From NCBI GenBank assembly GCA_021772915.1, contig JAJFLB010000016.1, positions 101,984-165,983 on the forward strand: 64,000 bases of DNA, read 5' to 3'. Shown here in pieces: positions 9,134-17,968 of this stretch. The notes beneath the pieces were generated by a model. That model was given only the letters and a program-made list of their open reading frames with translations. It was not told where the DNA came from and did no database searches. Every line of letters starts with the position of its first letter. Within the stretch, counting starts at the first letter, position 1. The stretch comes from Gammaproteobacteria bacterium. GTDB taxonomy: Bacteria; Pseudomonadota; Gammaproteobacteria; Xanthomonadales; SZUA-36. A program made the position numbers and the translations under genes.

Positions 9134-10546
9134 TTACCAGCTGTAACCAAGCTGAATATCAAACTGGTCTGAGGTCAACAAGGATCTTTGCACCCCATCC
9201 AGTTGACTGGGGTGTTCGATAGACTCCTCTTCGGTGTACATGAACGCAAGGTTAAGCTCGTGGCCATTACCGAGTTTGCGGCTGAAACCAGCTGTGTAAT
9301 GTGTTTCCGTCGTGTTGATCAGCAGGGTATTAAAACTGTTTTCATTGATGGGGGTTGGCTGGTTACTGATGCTGATGCCAGCGAGCAGAGTCCATTTGTC
9401 CGACATTTTCCAGCTACTGCCAAGACTGTAAACCGGGACATCTTTCCAACCAAAACCCGGGCCTTTACTGCCACCCAGACAGCTGGAGAGGTCTGTGCCA
9501 CCCAGACCGGATGTTGGGCAGGCATTGATGTTACTGAATGAATTAGCCAACGCATCAATCTTCGAGTACAGAATCTGCTGTGTGTCGAAGTGCAGTGAAA
9601 ACCGATCGTTGGGTAGCCAGCTTAAACCTGCCCTGAACCAGGCGGGTATGTCGAGGTCGCCTCCCACCAGCAAATCAGTGTAATCACCAGACGAGCCAAT
9701 ATTGATTTCCGACTGGAACATCAGGCCAAAACTGTAATGCATGCCAACCAGTCGATGCAGACCAAGTTTAATCCCCACACCGTAATTAAGGTCACGGCCA
9801 TTGCCACTGAGATTATCTGGTAAGTCTGTGCTGTTGCTGGCAGCGAATGTTTGTGTATATTTAGCCAGTCCGCCCAGACCCGCTACTTTCAAACTTTGAG
9901 CTGCCAGCACTGCAGAGACTCCAAACGAGGTCCTTTCTCCCCACTGCCTTGCCCAGGCTATGTCCAGAAAACCCTGGGACAACTCAAATTTCGTGTCGCC
10001 GTCGCCAAAAGTTCCAGGTGAGCTGCTAACCCCCAGGGGGCCACCCCCATCGGGGTCGAATGTTGCTGAACCACCGACATAGGAAGTACCGATACCCGCA
10101 CGCATGTAAAACGCTATTGCAAAGGCGGAGTTGTTTTCTAACTGCCGATTGAGGGCGATTTCCGGAATCACATACAGGTCATCACCGCTGTCAATATCTG
10201 CCGGCCCCATGGTAAAGGCATTATTCTCACCGTTGCTCCCAGCTTCAAAAGTTGTGTAGCTACGCCTTGGAATAAAAAACGACAGCCCAACATTCATTTT
10301 GTCACCCAAAAATGCTGCCACCGCCGGGTTATTGACCACTGCAATTGCATCCTCAGGCATGGCCATTCCAGCACCCGCCATGGCCTTGTTCTTGGTTCCC
10401 AGGCCATGGGGGAAGTAACCATTGGTTGCCAACGCAATCTGGCAGACCAAAGTGCTTGCAAGCACCAGTGATAATTGCCCCATGTACTTGAGTATTTGCA
10501 TGTGTTTAGTCTTGAACATGAAGGATACTAGTTCGCTTGGGGTCAT
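9134..10546 (-). CDS. OmpP1/FadL family outer membrane transporter
   Basis: TNGYFPHGLGTKNKAMAGAGMAMPEDAIAVVNNPA and beta-barrel C-terminus ending in W. The start may be the internal ATG near 10501. Confidence 0.9.
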   Translation of the reverse strand: MTPSELVSFMFKTKHMQILKYMGQLSLVLASTLVCQIALATNGYFPHGLGTKNKAMAGAGMAMPEDAIAVVNNPAVAAFLGDKMNVGLSFFIPRRSYTTFEAGSNGENNAFTMGPADIDSGDDLYVIPEIALNRQLENNSAFAIAFYMRAGIGTSYVGGSATFDPDGGGPLGVSSSPGTFGDGDTKFELSQGFLDIAWARQWGERTSFGVSAVLAAQSLKVAGLGGLAKYTQTFAASNSTDLPDNLSGNGRDLNYGVGIKLGLHRLVGMHYSFGLMFQSEINIGSSGDYTDLLVGGDLDIPAWFRAGLSWLPNDRFSLHFDTQQILYSKIDALANSFSNINACPTSGLGGTDLSSCLGGSKGPGFGWKDVPVYSLGSSWKMSDKWTLLAGISISNQPTPINENSFNTLLINTTETHYTAGFSRKLGNGHELNLAFMYTEEESIEHPSQLDGVQRSLLTSDQFDIQLGYSW

Positions 10547-10564
10547 CGTCCCACCATATATCGG

Positions 10565-11170
10565 CTAGTGCTCCAACTGTGCAAGAAGATCTCTGAGTAC
10601 CGCGTCAATGCCTTGTTGAAAGGCTGCAACAATAATGCTCATTCTCTCCCCGCGTACCGGCACAGTGGCCTGAAGCTGGATCACCTTGGGTGCTAAAGAG
10701 GGGCATACGTATTGACCATTTATGGATACCTGGATTTCATGGCTTTGCCCTGCCGGATCAACATTGGCAAAAAACTCGCGTACTTCCAGGGACAAGTTGC
10801 AATTCTGGTGCCCTACCACACCATGCTTGGACCTTACGGAAAATTTACCCGAGGTCTGCAAGGACCTTGTGAACAGCGACTCAATCAATTCGGGTAAATT
10901 GTCCGCCCAGCGTGCAGCGGTATAGTAATTGAGCTCCGCGTCAGTCGATAAGGTTAGAATCCGATCACTGTCCAAACCGGGAACAACATTGACTGACAGC
11001 TCGAGCACTTTGACCTCATCAGGAGTCGACTCCGGTGTCGCAGCACTTAGTGGTTTTAGCCACCAGGTCTTGGTGGCCGGCTTGTCACTACGGGTTAAGC
11101 CTCCACAGGCGGAGATGACCAGACTTAGCAGGATCAGGCTGGATAGCAACAGTTTTCGGGAAACGTTCAT
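10565..11170 (-). CDS. ABC-type transport auxiliary lipoprotein (PqiC-like)
   Basis: Lipoprotein signal LVISACGG; last gene of the MCE/ABC cluster. Confidence 0.75.
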   Translation of the reverse strand: MNVSRKLLLSSLILLSLVISACGGLTRSDKPATKTWWLKPLSAATPESTPDEVKVLELSVNVVPGLDSDRILTLSTDAELNYYTAARWADNLPELIESLFTRSLQTSGKFSVRSKHGVVGHQNCNLSLEVREFFANVDPAGQSHEIQVSINGQYVCPSLAPKVIQLQATVPVRGERMSIIVAAFQQGIDAVLRDLLAQLEH

Positions 11171-12099
11171 GGCTGTTCAACCTCTACAGTATTCTCAGCA
11201 GGTTTGTAAATGACACTGGAAGGGTCTGCGCGTAAATCCCTTACCAACTTCTCAAGCTCACGGAAAGTGTTTCGGACATCTGCAACCAGGTCGGGCACCT
11301 GACCCAGACCATCCCCCATAAAGGCATTCATTTCCAGGTCATTGTTATTGGCCCAGCCCTCCATGCGACCGGCTATCGTGGCCAGTTTCTCCGCAGCCTG
11401 GTTGATATTTTCCAGGGTAGACAGCAGCTCAGGCTCTGCTGCGCCTGCCATGGATTGCACCTTCACCAGGGCCGCACTCATTTCCTGCAAGGTTTCATTG
11501 ATCATGACCGGAACCTCGCCAATACTCTCCTGCCTTGCTGCCAACGAACCTGAAATTGTCGCGATGTCCTCCAGTATGCTGCCAACGATGGCACGATTAT
11601 CCTCACCGAGGAGCAGGTTAATCCGCTCCAGTGCAGAATCAAGCTTATCCACGATGTGCGGCGCCTTGGATAACAGTGCACTGAAACCGGCGTCACGAAC
11701 CCCGATAATCGCGTTAGACTGATCCCCTGGCCGGTGTAACGGTTCATGCACGCCCGGATCAGCACTCAGGTTGATGATCGCCACGCCGGTAATACCCTGC
11801 AAGGCAAGACTGCCAAAAGTACCGGTATCAACCGGCGTGGATTCCAGCACCTCGATGTCCACCCGCACCTGTACGGGATCACCGGCAATGATCGTCATGG
11901 CGGTAACCGTTCCAACTTCCACGCCCAGGTAATAAACCGGACCACCGAGCATCAAACCACTCACGTCTTTCGCAAAGAACATCGAGTAGTCAATCGTGGG
12001 CTCCGAGCCCTGTCTGCCGGTCAACCACAAACTCGTGGCAACAAATGCAAACAGCGCGACCGTAACAAAAACACCTACGGCAAAGTTTTTATGACCCAT
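11167..12099 (-). CDS. MlaD family (MCE domain) protein
   Basis: N-terminal TM then MCE domain DVSGLMLGGPVYYLGVEVGTV; overlaps the lipoprotein gene by 4 nt. Confidence 0.9.
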   Translation of the reverse strand: MGHKNFAVGVFVTVALFAFVATSLWLTGRQGSEPTIDYSMFFAKDVSGLMLGGPVYYLGVEVGTVTAMTIIAGDPVQVRVDIEVLESTPVDTGTFGSLALQGITGVAIINLSADPGVHEPLHRPGDQSNAIIGVRDAGFSALLSKAPHIVDKLDSALERINLLLGEDNRAIVGSILEDIATISGSLAARQESIGEVPVMINETLQEMSAALVKVQSMAGAAEPELLSTLENINQAAEKLATIAGRMEGWANNNDLEMNAFMGDGLGQVPDLVADVRNTFRELEKLVRDLRADPSSVIYKPAENTVEVEQP

Positions 12100-12185
12100 C
12101 CTGATACTCCCTTAACAAGGCCCAGCCACGGTCTGCGGACCCTGCCTTGTCTTGGTTCATCTGCTTAGCTCTGAACATGGCGATA

Positions 12186-12959
12186 TCACCTTGAAGGCGT
12201 ACTCGCCCCTCCTACACTACGACGTGCCCTTTGTGCACGTGGTACACCAAAATAACTCCTGATCCACGGGTGATCGGAAGCCAGTATTTCGTCCACTGTT
12301 CCCACGACGATTCCTCCATCCACCAGTACGGCGATACGACTACAAATCCCGAACAGGCTGTCAACATCGTGGGTAATCATCATGATTGTCAGGTCAAGAT
12401 TGTCGTTCAAATAAGTGATCAACTCGTCAAATTCTGTGGCGGCAATCGGATCCAGTCCGGCCGTTGGTTCGTCGAGAAATAAAATTTTGGGCTCCAGGGC
12501 CAACGCCCTTGCCAATGACACTCTTTTCCTCATACCACCGGAAAGCTCCGACGGGTACTTGTCGGCCACAGTCAGTGACAATCCTGACATCAACAACTTC
12601 AAGCTGGCCAGTTCGTGACGCGTTTCCACCGGCATATCCGAGTGCAGGGCAATGGGCAACTCGACATTTTCCTGCACCGTCAAACCGGACACCAGTGCTC
12701 CGCCCTGAAATAATACCCCCCAGCAGTGGCTGGGTCCCGGCTTTTGATACTCTATCTCCTGACCAAGAACGGTAATCGTACCACTGGTAGGTTTGTGCAG
12801 CCCCAGTATGCTGCGCAGCAACACCGATTTACCGGTACCTGAGCCACCCACCACGCCGAGAATTTCGTCACGCCGCACATCCAGTGAAAGACCGTCATGC
12901 ACAAGCTGGTCACCAAAGCGGTTAACCAGTCCTCTTACTGAAATGATGTTTTCCATCAA
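12186..12959 (-). CDS. ABC transporter ATP-binding protein (MlaF-like)
   Basis: Walker A GGSGTGKS, signature LSGGMRKRVSLARAL, Walker B ILFLDEP. Confidence 0.95.
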   Translation of the reverse strand: MMENIISVRGLVNRFGDQLVHDGLSLDVRRDEILGVVGGSGTGKSVLLRSILGLHKPTSGTITVLGQEIEYQKPGPSHCWGVLFQGGALVSGLTVQENVELPIALHSDMPVETRHELASLKLLMSGLSLTVADKYPSELSGGMRKRVSLARALALEPKILFLDEPTAGLDPIAATEFDELITYLNDNLDLTIMMITHDVDSLFGICSRIAVLVDGGIVVGTVDEILASDHPWIRSYFGVPRAQRARRSVGGASTPSR

Positions 12960-14077
12960 ATACCCATGCGTGTAAACAACATTGTGAAAAATGCATCGGC
13001 AACAATGATCAAAAAAATTGACTGTACAACGGCCGTCGTTGTTTTCGAGCCCAACTCCTCAGCGGAAGACGTCACTTGCATACCGCGCAGTGTACTTACC
13101 GCCGCAATCAGTAACGCAAAGAACGGCGCCTTGGCCAACCCCACGTAGAAATCTGCCAAATCGGTACTGAAGGCCACCCGTTCGATAAATTGCATACTGC
13201 CAATACCCATTGAGCCAACCGCAATCAGCCCACCACCAGCAATGCCGGCGATATCTGCAAAAATAGTCAAAATCGGTAGCGCTATCACCAAACCAAACAC
13301 ACGCGGGATGATTAACATCTGGTTCGGGTTGAGACCCAGTACCCGCATGGCGTCTACTTCCTCGTTGAGTTTCATGACACCCAGGGCGGCCGCAAAAGCG
13401 CTGCCTGAACGCCCCGCCACCATCACTGCTGCCAGCAATACGCCCATTTCCCGCGTAATTGAAATACTGACCAGATCAACCACAAAAACACTGGCCCCAA
13501 ACTGCTGTAGCTGCCCGGATGCCTGGTAGGCCAACACGATACCGATCAAAAAAGTAATGATCATAACAACCGGAATGGCTTGCACACCGGTGTAGTAAAC
13601 TTGCTTAAGGGTCTCTCCCACTATGATCAATGATGGCCGATGCAACCCATTCACGATTGATCTGACAATCTCCCCCAAATCCTCTACACGCGTGGATGCA
13701 ACCTGACCAACATTTTCCATGACCTGGCGTTTCAAGGTACTTTTCTCAGGTCCCTCTTCAGATTCTTCAAATTCACGAATGGCCGCTGCATCGATAATAT
13801 TCTGTAAAAACTTGAAGTGGGCTTCTTTGAAACCCTGCAAATCAGACTTGATACCCAACTCGGATAGTTGTTCGGTGCGGTCATACAGCACCCAGGCGCC
13901 GGCAATATCAATTTCCTCCAACCCGGCGCACTGAAACGTAACCTCCTGACCCTCCTGGGGCAATACCGATGCAGTCGCATGTTCCAACGCCAACACGTTG
14001 TCAAATATCCATTCATTCTTGACGTTGACAATCATCTTGCCGGGTTGATCTTCGATGCTGAGAAACGGATTACTCAT
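12956..14077 (-). CDS. MlaE family lipid ABC transporter permease with N-terminal STAS-like domain
   Basis: YYTGVQAIPVVMIITFLIGIVLAYQ, EEVDAMRVLGLNP; ATG at 14077 preferred over ORF start 14110. Confidence 0.92.
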   Translation of the reverse strand: MSNPFLSIEDQPGKMIVNVKNEWIFDNVLALEHATASVLPQEGQEVTFQCAGLEEIDIAGAWVLYDRTEQLSELGIKSDLQGFKEAHFKFLQNIIDAAAIREFEESEEGPEKSTLKRQVMENVGQVASTRVEDLGEIVRSIVNGLHRPSLIIVGETLKQVYYTGVQAIPVVMIITFLIGIVLAYQASGQLQQFGASVFVVDLVSISITREMGVLLAAVMVAGRSGSAFAAALGVMKLNEEVDAMRVLGLNPNQMLIIPRVFGLVIALPILTIFADIAGIAGGGLIAVGSMGIGSMQFIERVAFSTDLADFYVGLAKAPFFALLIAAVSTLRGMQVTSSAEELGSKTTTAVVQSIFLIIVADAFFTMLFTRMGI

Positions 14078-14384
14078 AATCGCGCCACCAGCATCGCGGT
14101 GACCTGGCAAGGTTTGCCGGGCCCAGACAAAACAGCGATTACCAACTGCAAAAAGTGACTTGAATCTTTGCTATACACCCATACATTGTAAGCACAAATA
14201 AGCAGGTGGTGCCATTTGTGTTATTGCATTTCCTGATCCGTGCGGAATGGTTCGGTAGCAATGGCAAAATCTCAGATATCACCTATAATTGGATTGAGCT
14301 CCCCTATAGCGATTCACTGAAAGCACTGAGACCTTTTAACTGTCTCCATACCAGGGCACTCAAAAAATAACGGAGAACCACTTT

Positions 14385-16556
14385 ATGTATACCAGAAAGC
14401 TACTACTCACTGTCGCCAGCTTTTCAATGCTTGGAAGCCTTACTTGCAATATCGCACTGGCTCAAAGCAATCAGGAAGCAACCGTTTTTGAGGAGGTTAT
14501 CGTAACCGCCACAAAACGCGCACTAAGCATTTACGATGTACCGGTGGCCATCAGCGCATTCACCGCTGACACCATTGAAAAACAGGGCATCAGAGACTTG
14601 ACCGATATCGGCAAGTTCGTACCCAATATGAACGTAACGGGCTTTTCCGCCGGCCACACCTCATCCACCAACCCGTTTATCCGTGGTATCGGTCTGCAAG
14701 ATCACCTCATCACCACCGACCCTGGTGTGGGTGTGTATGTAGATGGTGTATATCTCGGTCGCCAGGTGGGCCAGAACTGGAGTCTGGCGAATATAGAGCG
14801 CGTAGAAGTGCTCAGGGGCCCACAGGGGACCCTTTACGGCCGTAACTCCATCGGTGGCGCTATCAACATCATCACGACCCAGCCGGGGGCAAAAGAAGGC
14901 GGACGTGTGAGTGCTACCATTGGCAGCCGTGGACGCGTAAACGCCGAACTCTACGGGAACTTCAATCTCTCAGAAACCGTAGCCGTATCCGCAACCGCCG
15001 CTTATACAAAACGTGGTGGTCTGGGCGAGTTTCTCAATGTTAATACCGATCTTGAAGTGGGTGAAAACCGTGACTTTGCCGGACGTGTTGCGGTTAAGTG
15101 GCAGCCCAACGATGATTTCTCTTTACTCATTGCGGTAGACGGCAATGATGGCAAAGGTGGTCTGCGTCCTTACACCACGCTGATTGACGAAGTACCCAAT
15201 GGTGCGGCTTACGCGGCCGGCTTTCGCAACTCTGACGTCTCTGCCGACCCTTACGACAACAATACCGGTCAGGCTGACCAGACTGAGGTTACCAACGAGG
15301 CCCGTGGCATCGCCATAACTGCCAACTACGCGATCAACGACGAGCTCAGTGCCAAGTTAATTTTCAGCGACCGTCACTCCGAGTATGAAGCGGGGCTCGA
15401 CGATGACAGCCTTATTGAGAACTTTCTGACCTTCCCTGAAGTGGGCGAAGCGGACCAAACCTCCGTTGAACTGCAATTCAGTGGTGATTATGGCAGCTGG
15501 GATTTCGTCGCTGGTCTGTACTACTTCACCGAAGACGGTTTCGGGCGTCAGGACAACACCGTGTTCACGTTCTTCCCGGGTAACGACAACCTCACACAGG
15601 ATATGGAAAGCAAGGCTATTTACGGCAATGTTGGTTTCCAGGTCAATGATCGCCTGCGTCTTTCGGGTGGCCTGAGGTTTACAGATGATGAGAAACAAGC
15701 CGGCTTTAATATCAATGACAGCCTGGTTGACGCAATGGCTGAGCGCGACTGGTCTGAGACGTCCTGGGAAATCGCCGCGAACTATGAAATTAATGAAAAT
15801 ATGAGCGCCTACGGAACCATTCAGAACGGCTACCAGTCCGGTCAATTTCCGCCACGGCCATTTTGTCTGTTCGGTTTCATAGATTTCAGCTTTCCGGGCA
15901 ACGTCAGCACACCAAATTGTTTTGAGGCCAATGAAAACGTCACCGCCATCAACTACGAAGTGGGTCTGAAGGGCGAGCCCTTTCCCAACCTGCGTATGAG
16001 CCTGGCCGTGTTTTTCACCGATTATTCCGACCTGCCCTACCAGGTCAGCACCACCACGGGGGGTGGTTTTGACACCCGCAACCTTATCGTGGATCAAGAG
16101 TCCCTTGGTTTTGAGTGGGAAAGCTCATGGCGTGTCAGCGACAACTTCTTGCTGCACACCTCGGTTGGCTTGATAGACGTAGATGTTGATGACCCGATAG
16201 CCGTCGCTCCGCTGACCCCGGACCTGACCGTTTCCATCAGCCCCGAGTTCACCACCACTCTGGGTAACGGCGCCGAACTGCGTCTGCGTGCTGACTGGTC
16301 ATATCGGGATGATATGTTTGGTGAGCCCACTGCTGATCCGGGTCGATTTACTGCGATCGACAGTCGCGACCTGCTCAACTTCAATGTCACCTATACACCT
16401 GCCAACGCCAATTGGGATGTTTCTGTTTATGGTACCAATGTTACCGACGAGCGCTATGACAACGCACGTTTGAATACCGGTGACTATCTTCTGGTCATAC
16501 TCAGTAATGATGCCAGCGAGTTTGGTGTGCGTGTGACCAGCTATTTCGGGCAATAA
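14385..16556 (+). CDS. TonB-dependent receptor
   Basis: Signal peptide, TonB box EEVIVTATKR, plug ERVEVLRGPQGTLYGRNSIGGAINI, terminal beta-barrel strand. Confidence 0.95.
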   Translation: MYTRKLLLTVASFSMLGSLTCNIALAQSNQEATVFEEVIVTATKRALSIYDVPVAISAFTADTIEKQGIRDLTDIGKFVPNMNVTGFSAGHTSSTNPFIRGIGLQDHLITTDPGVGVYVDGVYLGRQVGQNWSLANIERVEVLRGPQGTLYGRNSIGGAINIITTQPGAKEGGRVSATIGSRGRVNAELYGNFNLSETVAVSATAAYTKRGGLGEFLNVNTDLEVGENRDFAGRVAVKWQPNDDFSLLIAVDGNDGKGGLRPYTTLIDEVPNGAAYAAGFRNSDVSADPYDNNTGQADQTEVTNEARGIAITANYAINDELSAKLIFSDRHSEYEAGLDDDSLIENFLTFPEVGEADQTSVELQFSGDYGSWDFVAGLYYFTEDGFGRQDNTVFTFFPGNDNLTQDMESKAIYGNVGFQVNDRLRLSGGLRFTDDEKQAGFNINDSLVDAMAERDWSETSWEIAANYEINENMSAYGTIQNGYQSGQFPPRPFCLFGFIDFSFPGNVSTPNCFEANENVTAINYEVGLKGEPFPNLRMSLAVFFTDYSDLPYQVSTTTGGGFDTRNLIVDQESLGFEWESSWRVSDNFLLHTSVGLIDVDVDDPIAVAPLTPDLTVSISPEFTTTLGNGAELRLRADWSYRDDMFGEPTADPGRFTAIDSRDLLNFNVTYTPANANWDVSVYGTNVTDERYDNARLNTGDYLLVILSNDASEFGVRVTSYFGQ

Positions 16557-16563
16557 AGTAAGC

Positions 16564-16599
16564 ACAGGTTCCTGACGGGTCCGCCCGTCAGGAACCTGT
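16564..16599 (+). terminator. perfect 16-bp stem hairpin downstream of TonB receptor
   Basis: ACAGGTTCCTGACGGG-TCCG-CCCGTCAGGAACCTGT, 8 nt after the TAA stop; weak T-rich tail (CTGTTT). Confidence 0.7.
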
Positions 16600-16630
16600 C
16601 TGTTTCGCCCAGATTATCAACACGGATTAC

Positions 16631-16659
16631 GTAGGACCGACGAGCTGGCTCGTCGGGAA
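16631..16659 (+). repeat. REP hairpin 6
   Basis: GTAGGACCGACGAGCTGGCTCGTCGGGAA. Confidence 0.92.
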
Positions 16660-16681
16660 CCCGACAGATCCGTACAAAACA

Positions 16682-16710
16682 TTCCCGATGAGCAAGCTCA
16701 TCGGTCCTAC
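16682..16710 (-). repeat. REP hairpin 7, inverted mate of REP 6
   Basis: Reverse complement GTAGGACCGATGAGCTTGCTCATCGGGAA. Confidence 0.92.
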
Positions 16711-16892
16711 AATCCAGTGTTCTCCGCACGCAAGCCCGCTTATTTAAAGCATTGTTCAAAACAGCGTACACAATACATTTTGAGCCCACTATGCTATTTT
16801 TAACTTGTGAGATAACTAAAATAATTGCAGGGAGTCTCTGACCCAAATCATCCACAATCAGATCAGAGTCTGCCTGAATTGGGGCCGCATTT

Positions 16893-17600
16893 ATGACCAA
16901 AGACCTGCTGGAGCTTATTTACTACCTGCTGTATGGATTCGCTTTTGGTGCTTCCATGCTGGCCTTCCTCATGACAAGTATCCAGAAGCTTCGCTTTCTG
17001 ATCGTGCTTTCGTCCACCGCCTACACAATCTATTACTATTTTTACCCGGCTGAACCATTGTGGCTTGATGTTGGCTCTGAATTGGCGCTGGTCGCCATCA
17101 ACGGTTTCATGATCCTTTATTTGATCTGGAGTAACTCCAGGGTCAAATTTGACCAGCGTGAACAGTTTTTGTACGAAACCGAGTTCTCGGGGTTGACCCG
17201 GGTTGAGTTCAATCAACTTCTGAATATAAGCGAATGGCAACTCAACGGAGAGGGTTACGTGTATACCGTTGTGGGCCATGCATTAGAGAATATCTTCTAC
17301 CTTGTCTCAGGGCACGTGGAGGCGGAATTGCCAGATGGCAATGTCGTCAACGTAGGACAGGGTAACGTCATCGGTGAAGTCAGTTACCGGCTCAAGTGCC
17401 CGGCTTCAGCAACCGTTACCAGTACGGAATCCTGTATGTGTCTGTGCTGGAACCAGGAAGAGCTACGCGCCTTGTGTACAAAGAATGAAGAAATCAAACG
17501 TGCCGTAGACCTCGTACTATCTTCACACATGGCGCAGAAACTGTCTGACACATCAGAGGACGACAGTACGCAACAAACCCCGGTCGTAGAGCCAGGATAG
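16893..17600 (+). CDS. membrane protein with cyclic-nucleotide-binding domain, Popeye-like architecture
   Basis: Three N-terminal hydrophobic segments, linker FLYETEFSGLTRVEFNQLL, then cNMP-binding fold ENIFYLVSGHVEAELPDGNVVNVGQGNVIGEVSY. Confidence 0.75.
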   Translation: MTKDLLELIYYLLYGFAFGASMLAFLMTSIQKLRFLIVLSSTAYTIYYYFYPAEPLWLDVGSELALVAINGFMILYLIWSNSRVKFDQREQFLYETEFSGLTRVEFNQLLNISEWQLNGEGYVYTVVGHALENIFYLVSGHVEAELPDGNVVNVGQGNVIGEVSYRLKCPASATVTSTESCMCLCWNQEELRALCTKNEEIKRAVDLVLSSHMAQKLSDTSEDDSTQQTPVVEPG

Positions 17601-17941
17601 TGTCACTTTTCTTTCAATTTCTAGTGGGTCATGCCTTTGGCGACTATGTTTTCCAAAGACAGATCATGGCAACCGCCAAAAGTCGGCACGCCGAAATTCA
17701 CCAAACCAGCAGCAAGGGATTCCCAGGCTGGTACTACTGGTTGATATCACATGCCCTGGTCCACGCCGGTGCAGTATTCATCATCAGCGGCAGCCCGCTG
17801 CTGGGAATAATCGAGGCTGTACTGCATACGATCATTGATTTTTGCAAGTGTGAGCACTGGATTGGAATACACCTTGATCAAACGCTGCACATTTTGTGCA
17901 AGCTTGCCTATGTTTATGTCATTTATAATGGTTGGGTGTGA
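17600..17941 (+). CDS. DUF3307-like small membrane protein
   Basis: GHAFGDYVFQRQIMATAKSRH, HALVHAGAVFII, HTIIDFCKC; GTG start abuts the upstream stop. Confidence 0.75.
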   Translation: MSLFFQFLVGHAFGDYVFQRQIMATAKSRHAEIHQTSSKGFPGWYYWLISHALVHAGAVFIISGSPLLGIIEAVLHTIIDFCKCEHWIGIHLDQTLHILCKLAYVYVIYNGWV

Positions 17942-17968
17942 CATGCGCCCTCCCCCTTTATAGACATC

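Noticed and set aside
12111-12199. Possible GGDEF remnant (LQGDIAMFRAKQMNQ on the minus strand)
   Set aside because: Resembles the ADIAMYRAK segment of GGDEF domains, but only about 15 aa with no flanking GGDEF homology and a second copy in an unrelated context; reported as a repeat instead.
14284-14289. TATAAT as -10 box of the TonB receptor promoter
   Set aside because: No convincing -35 at 16-18 nt; a single hexamer is weak evidence.
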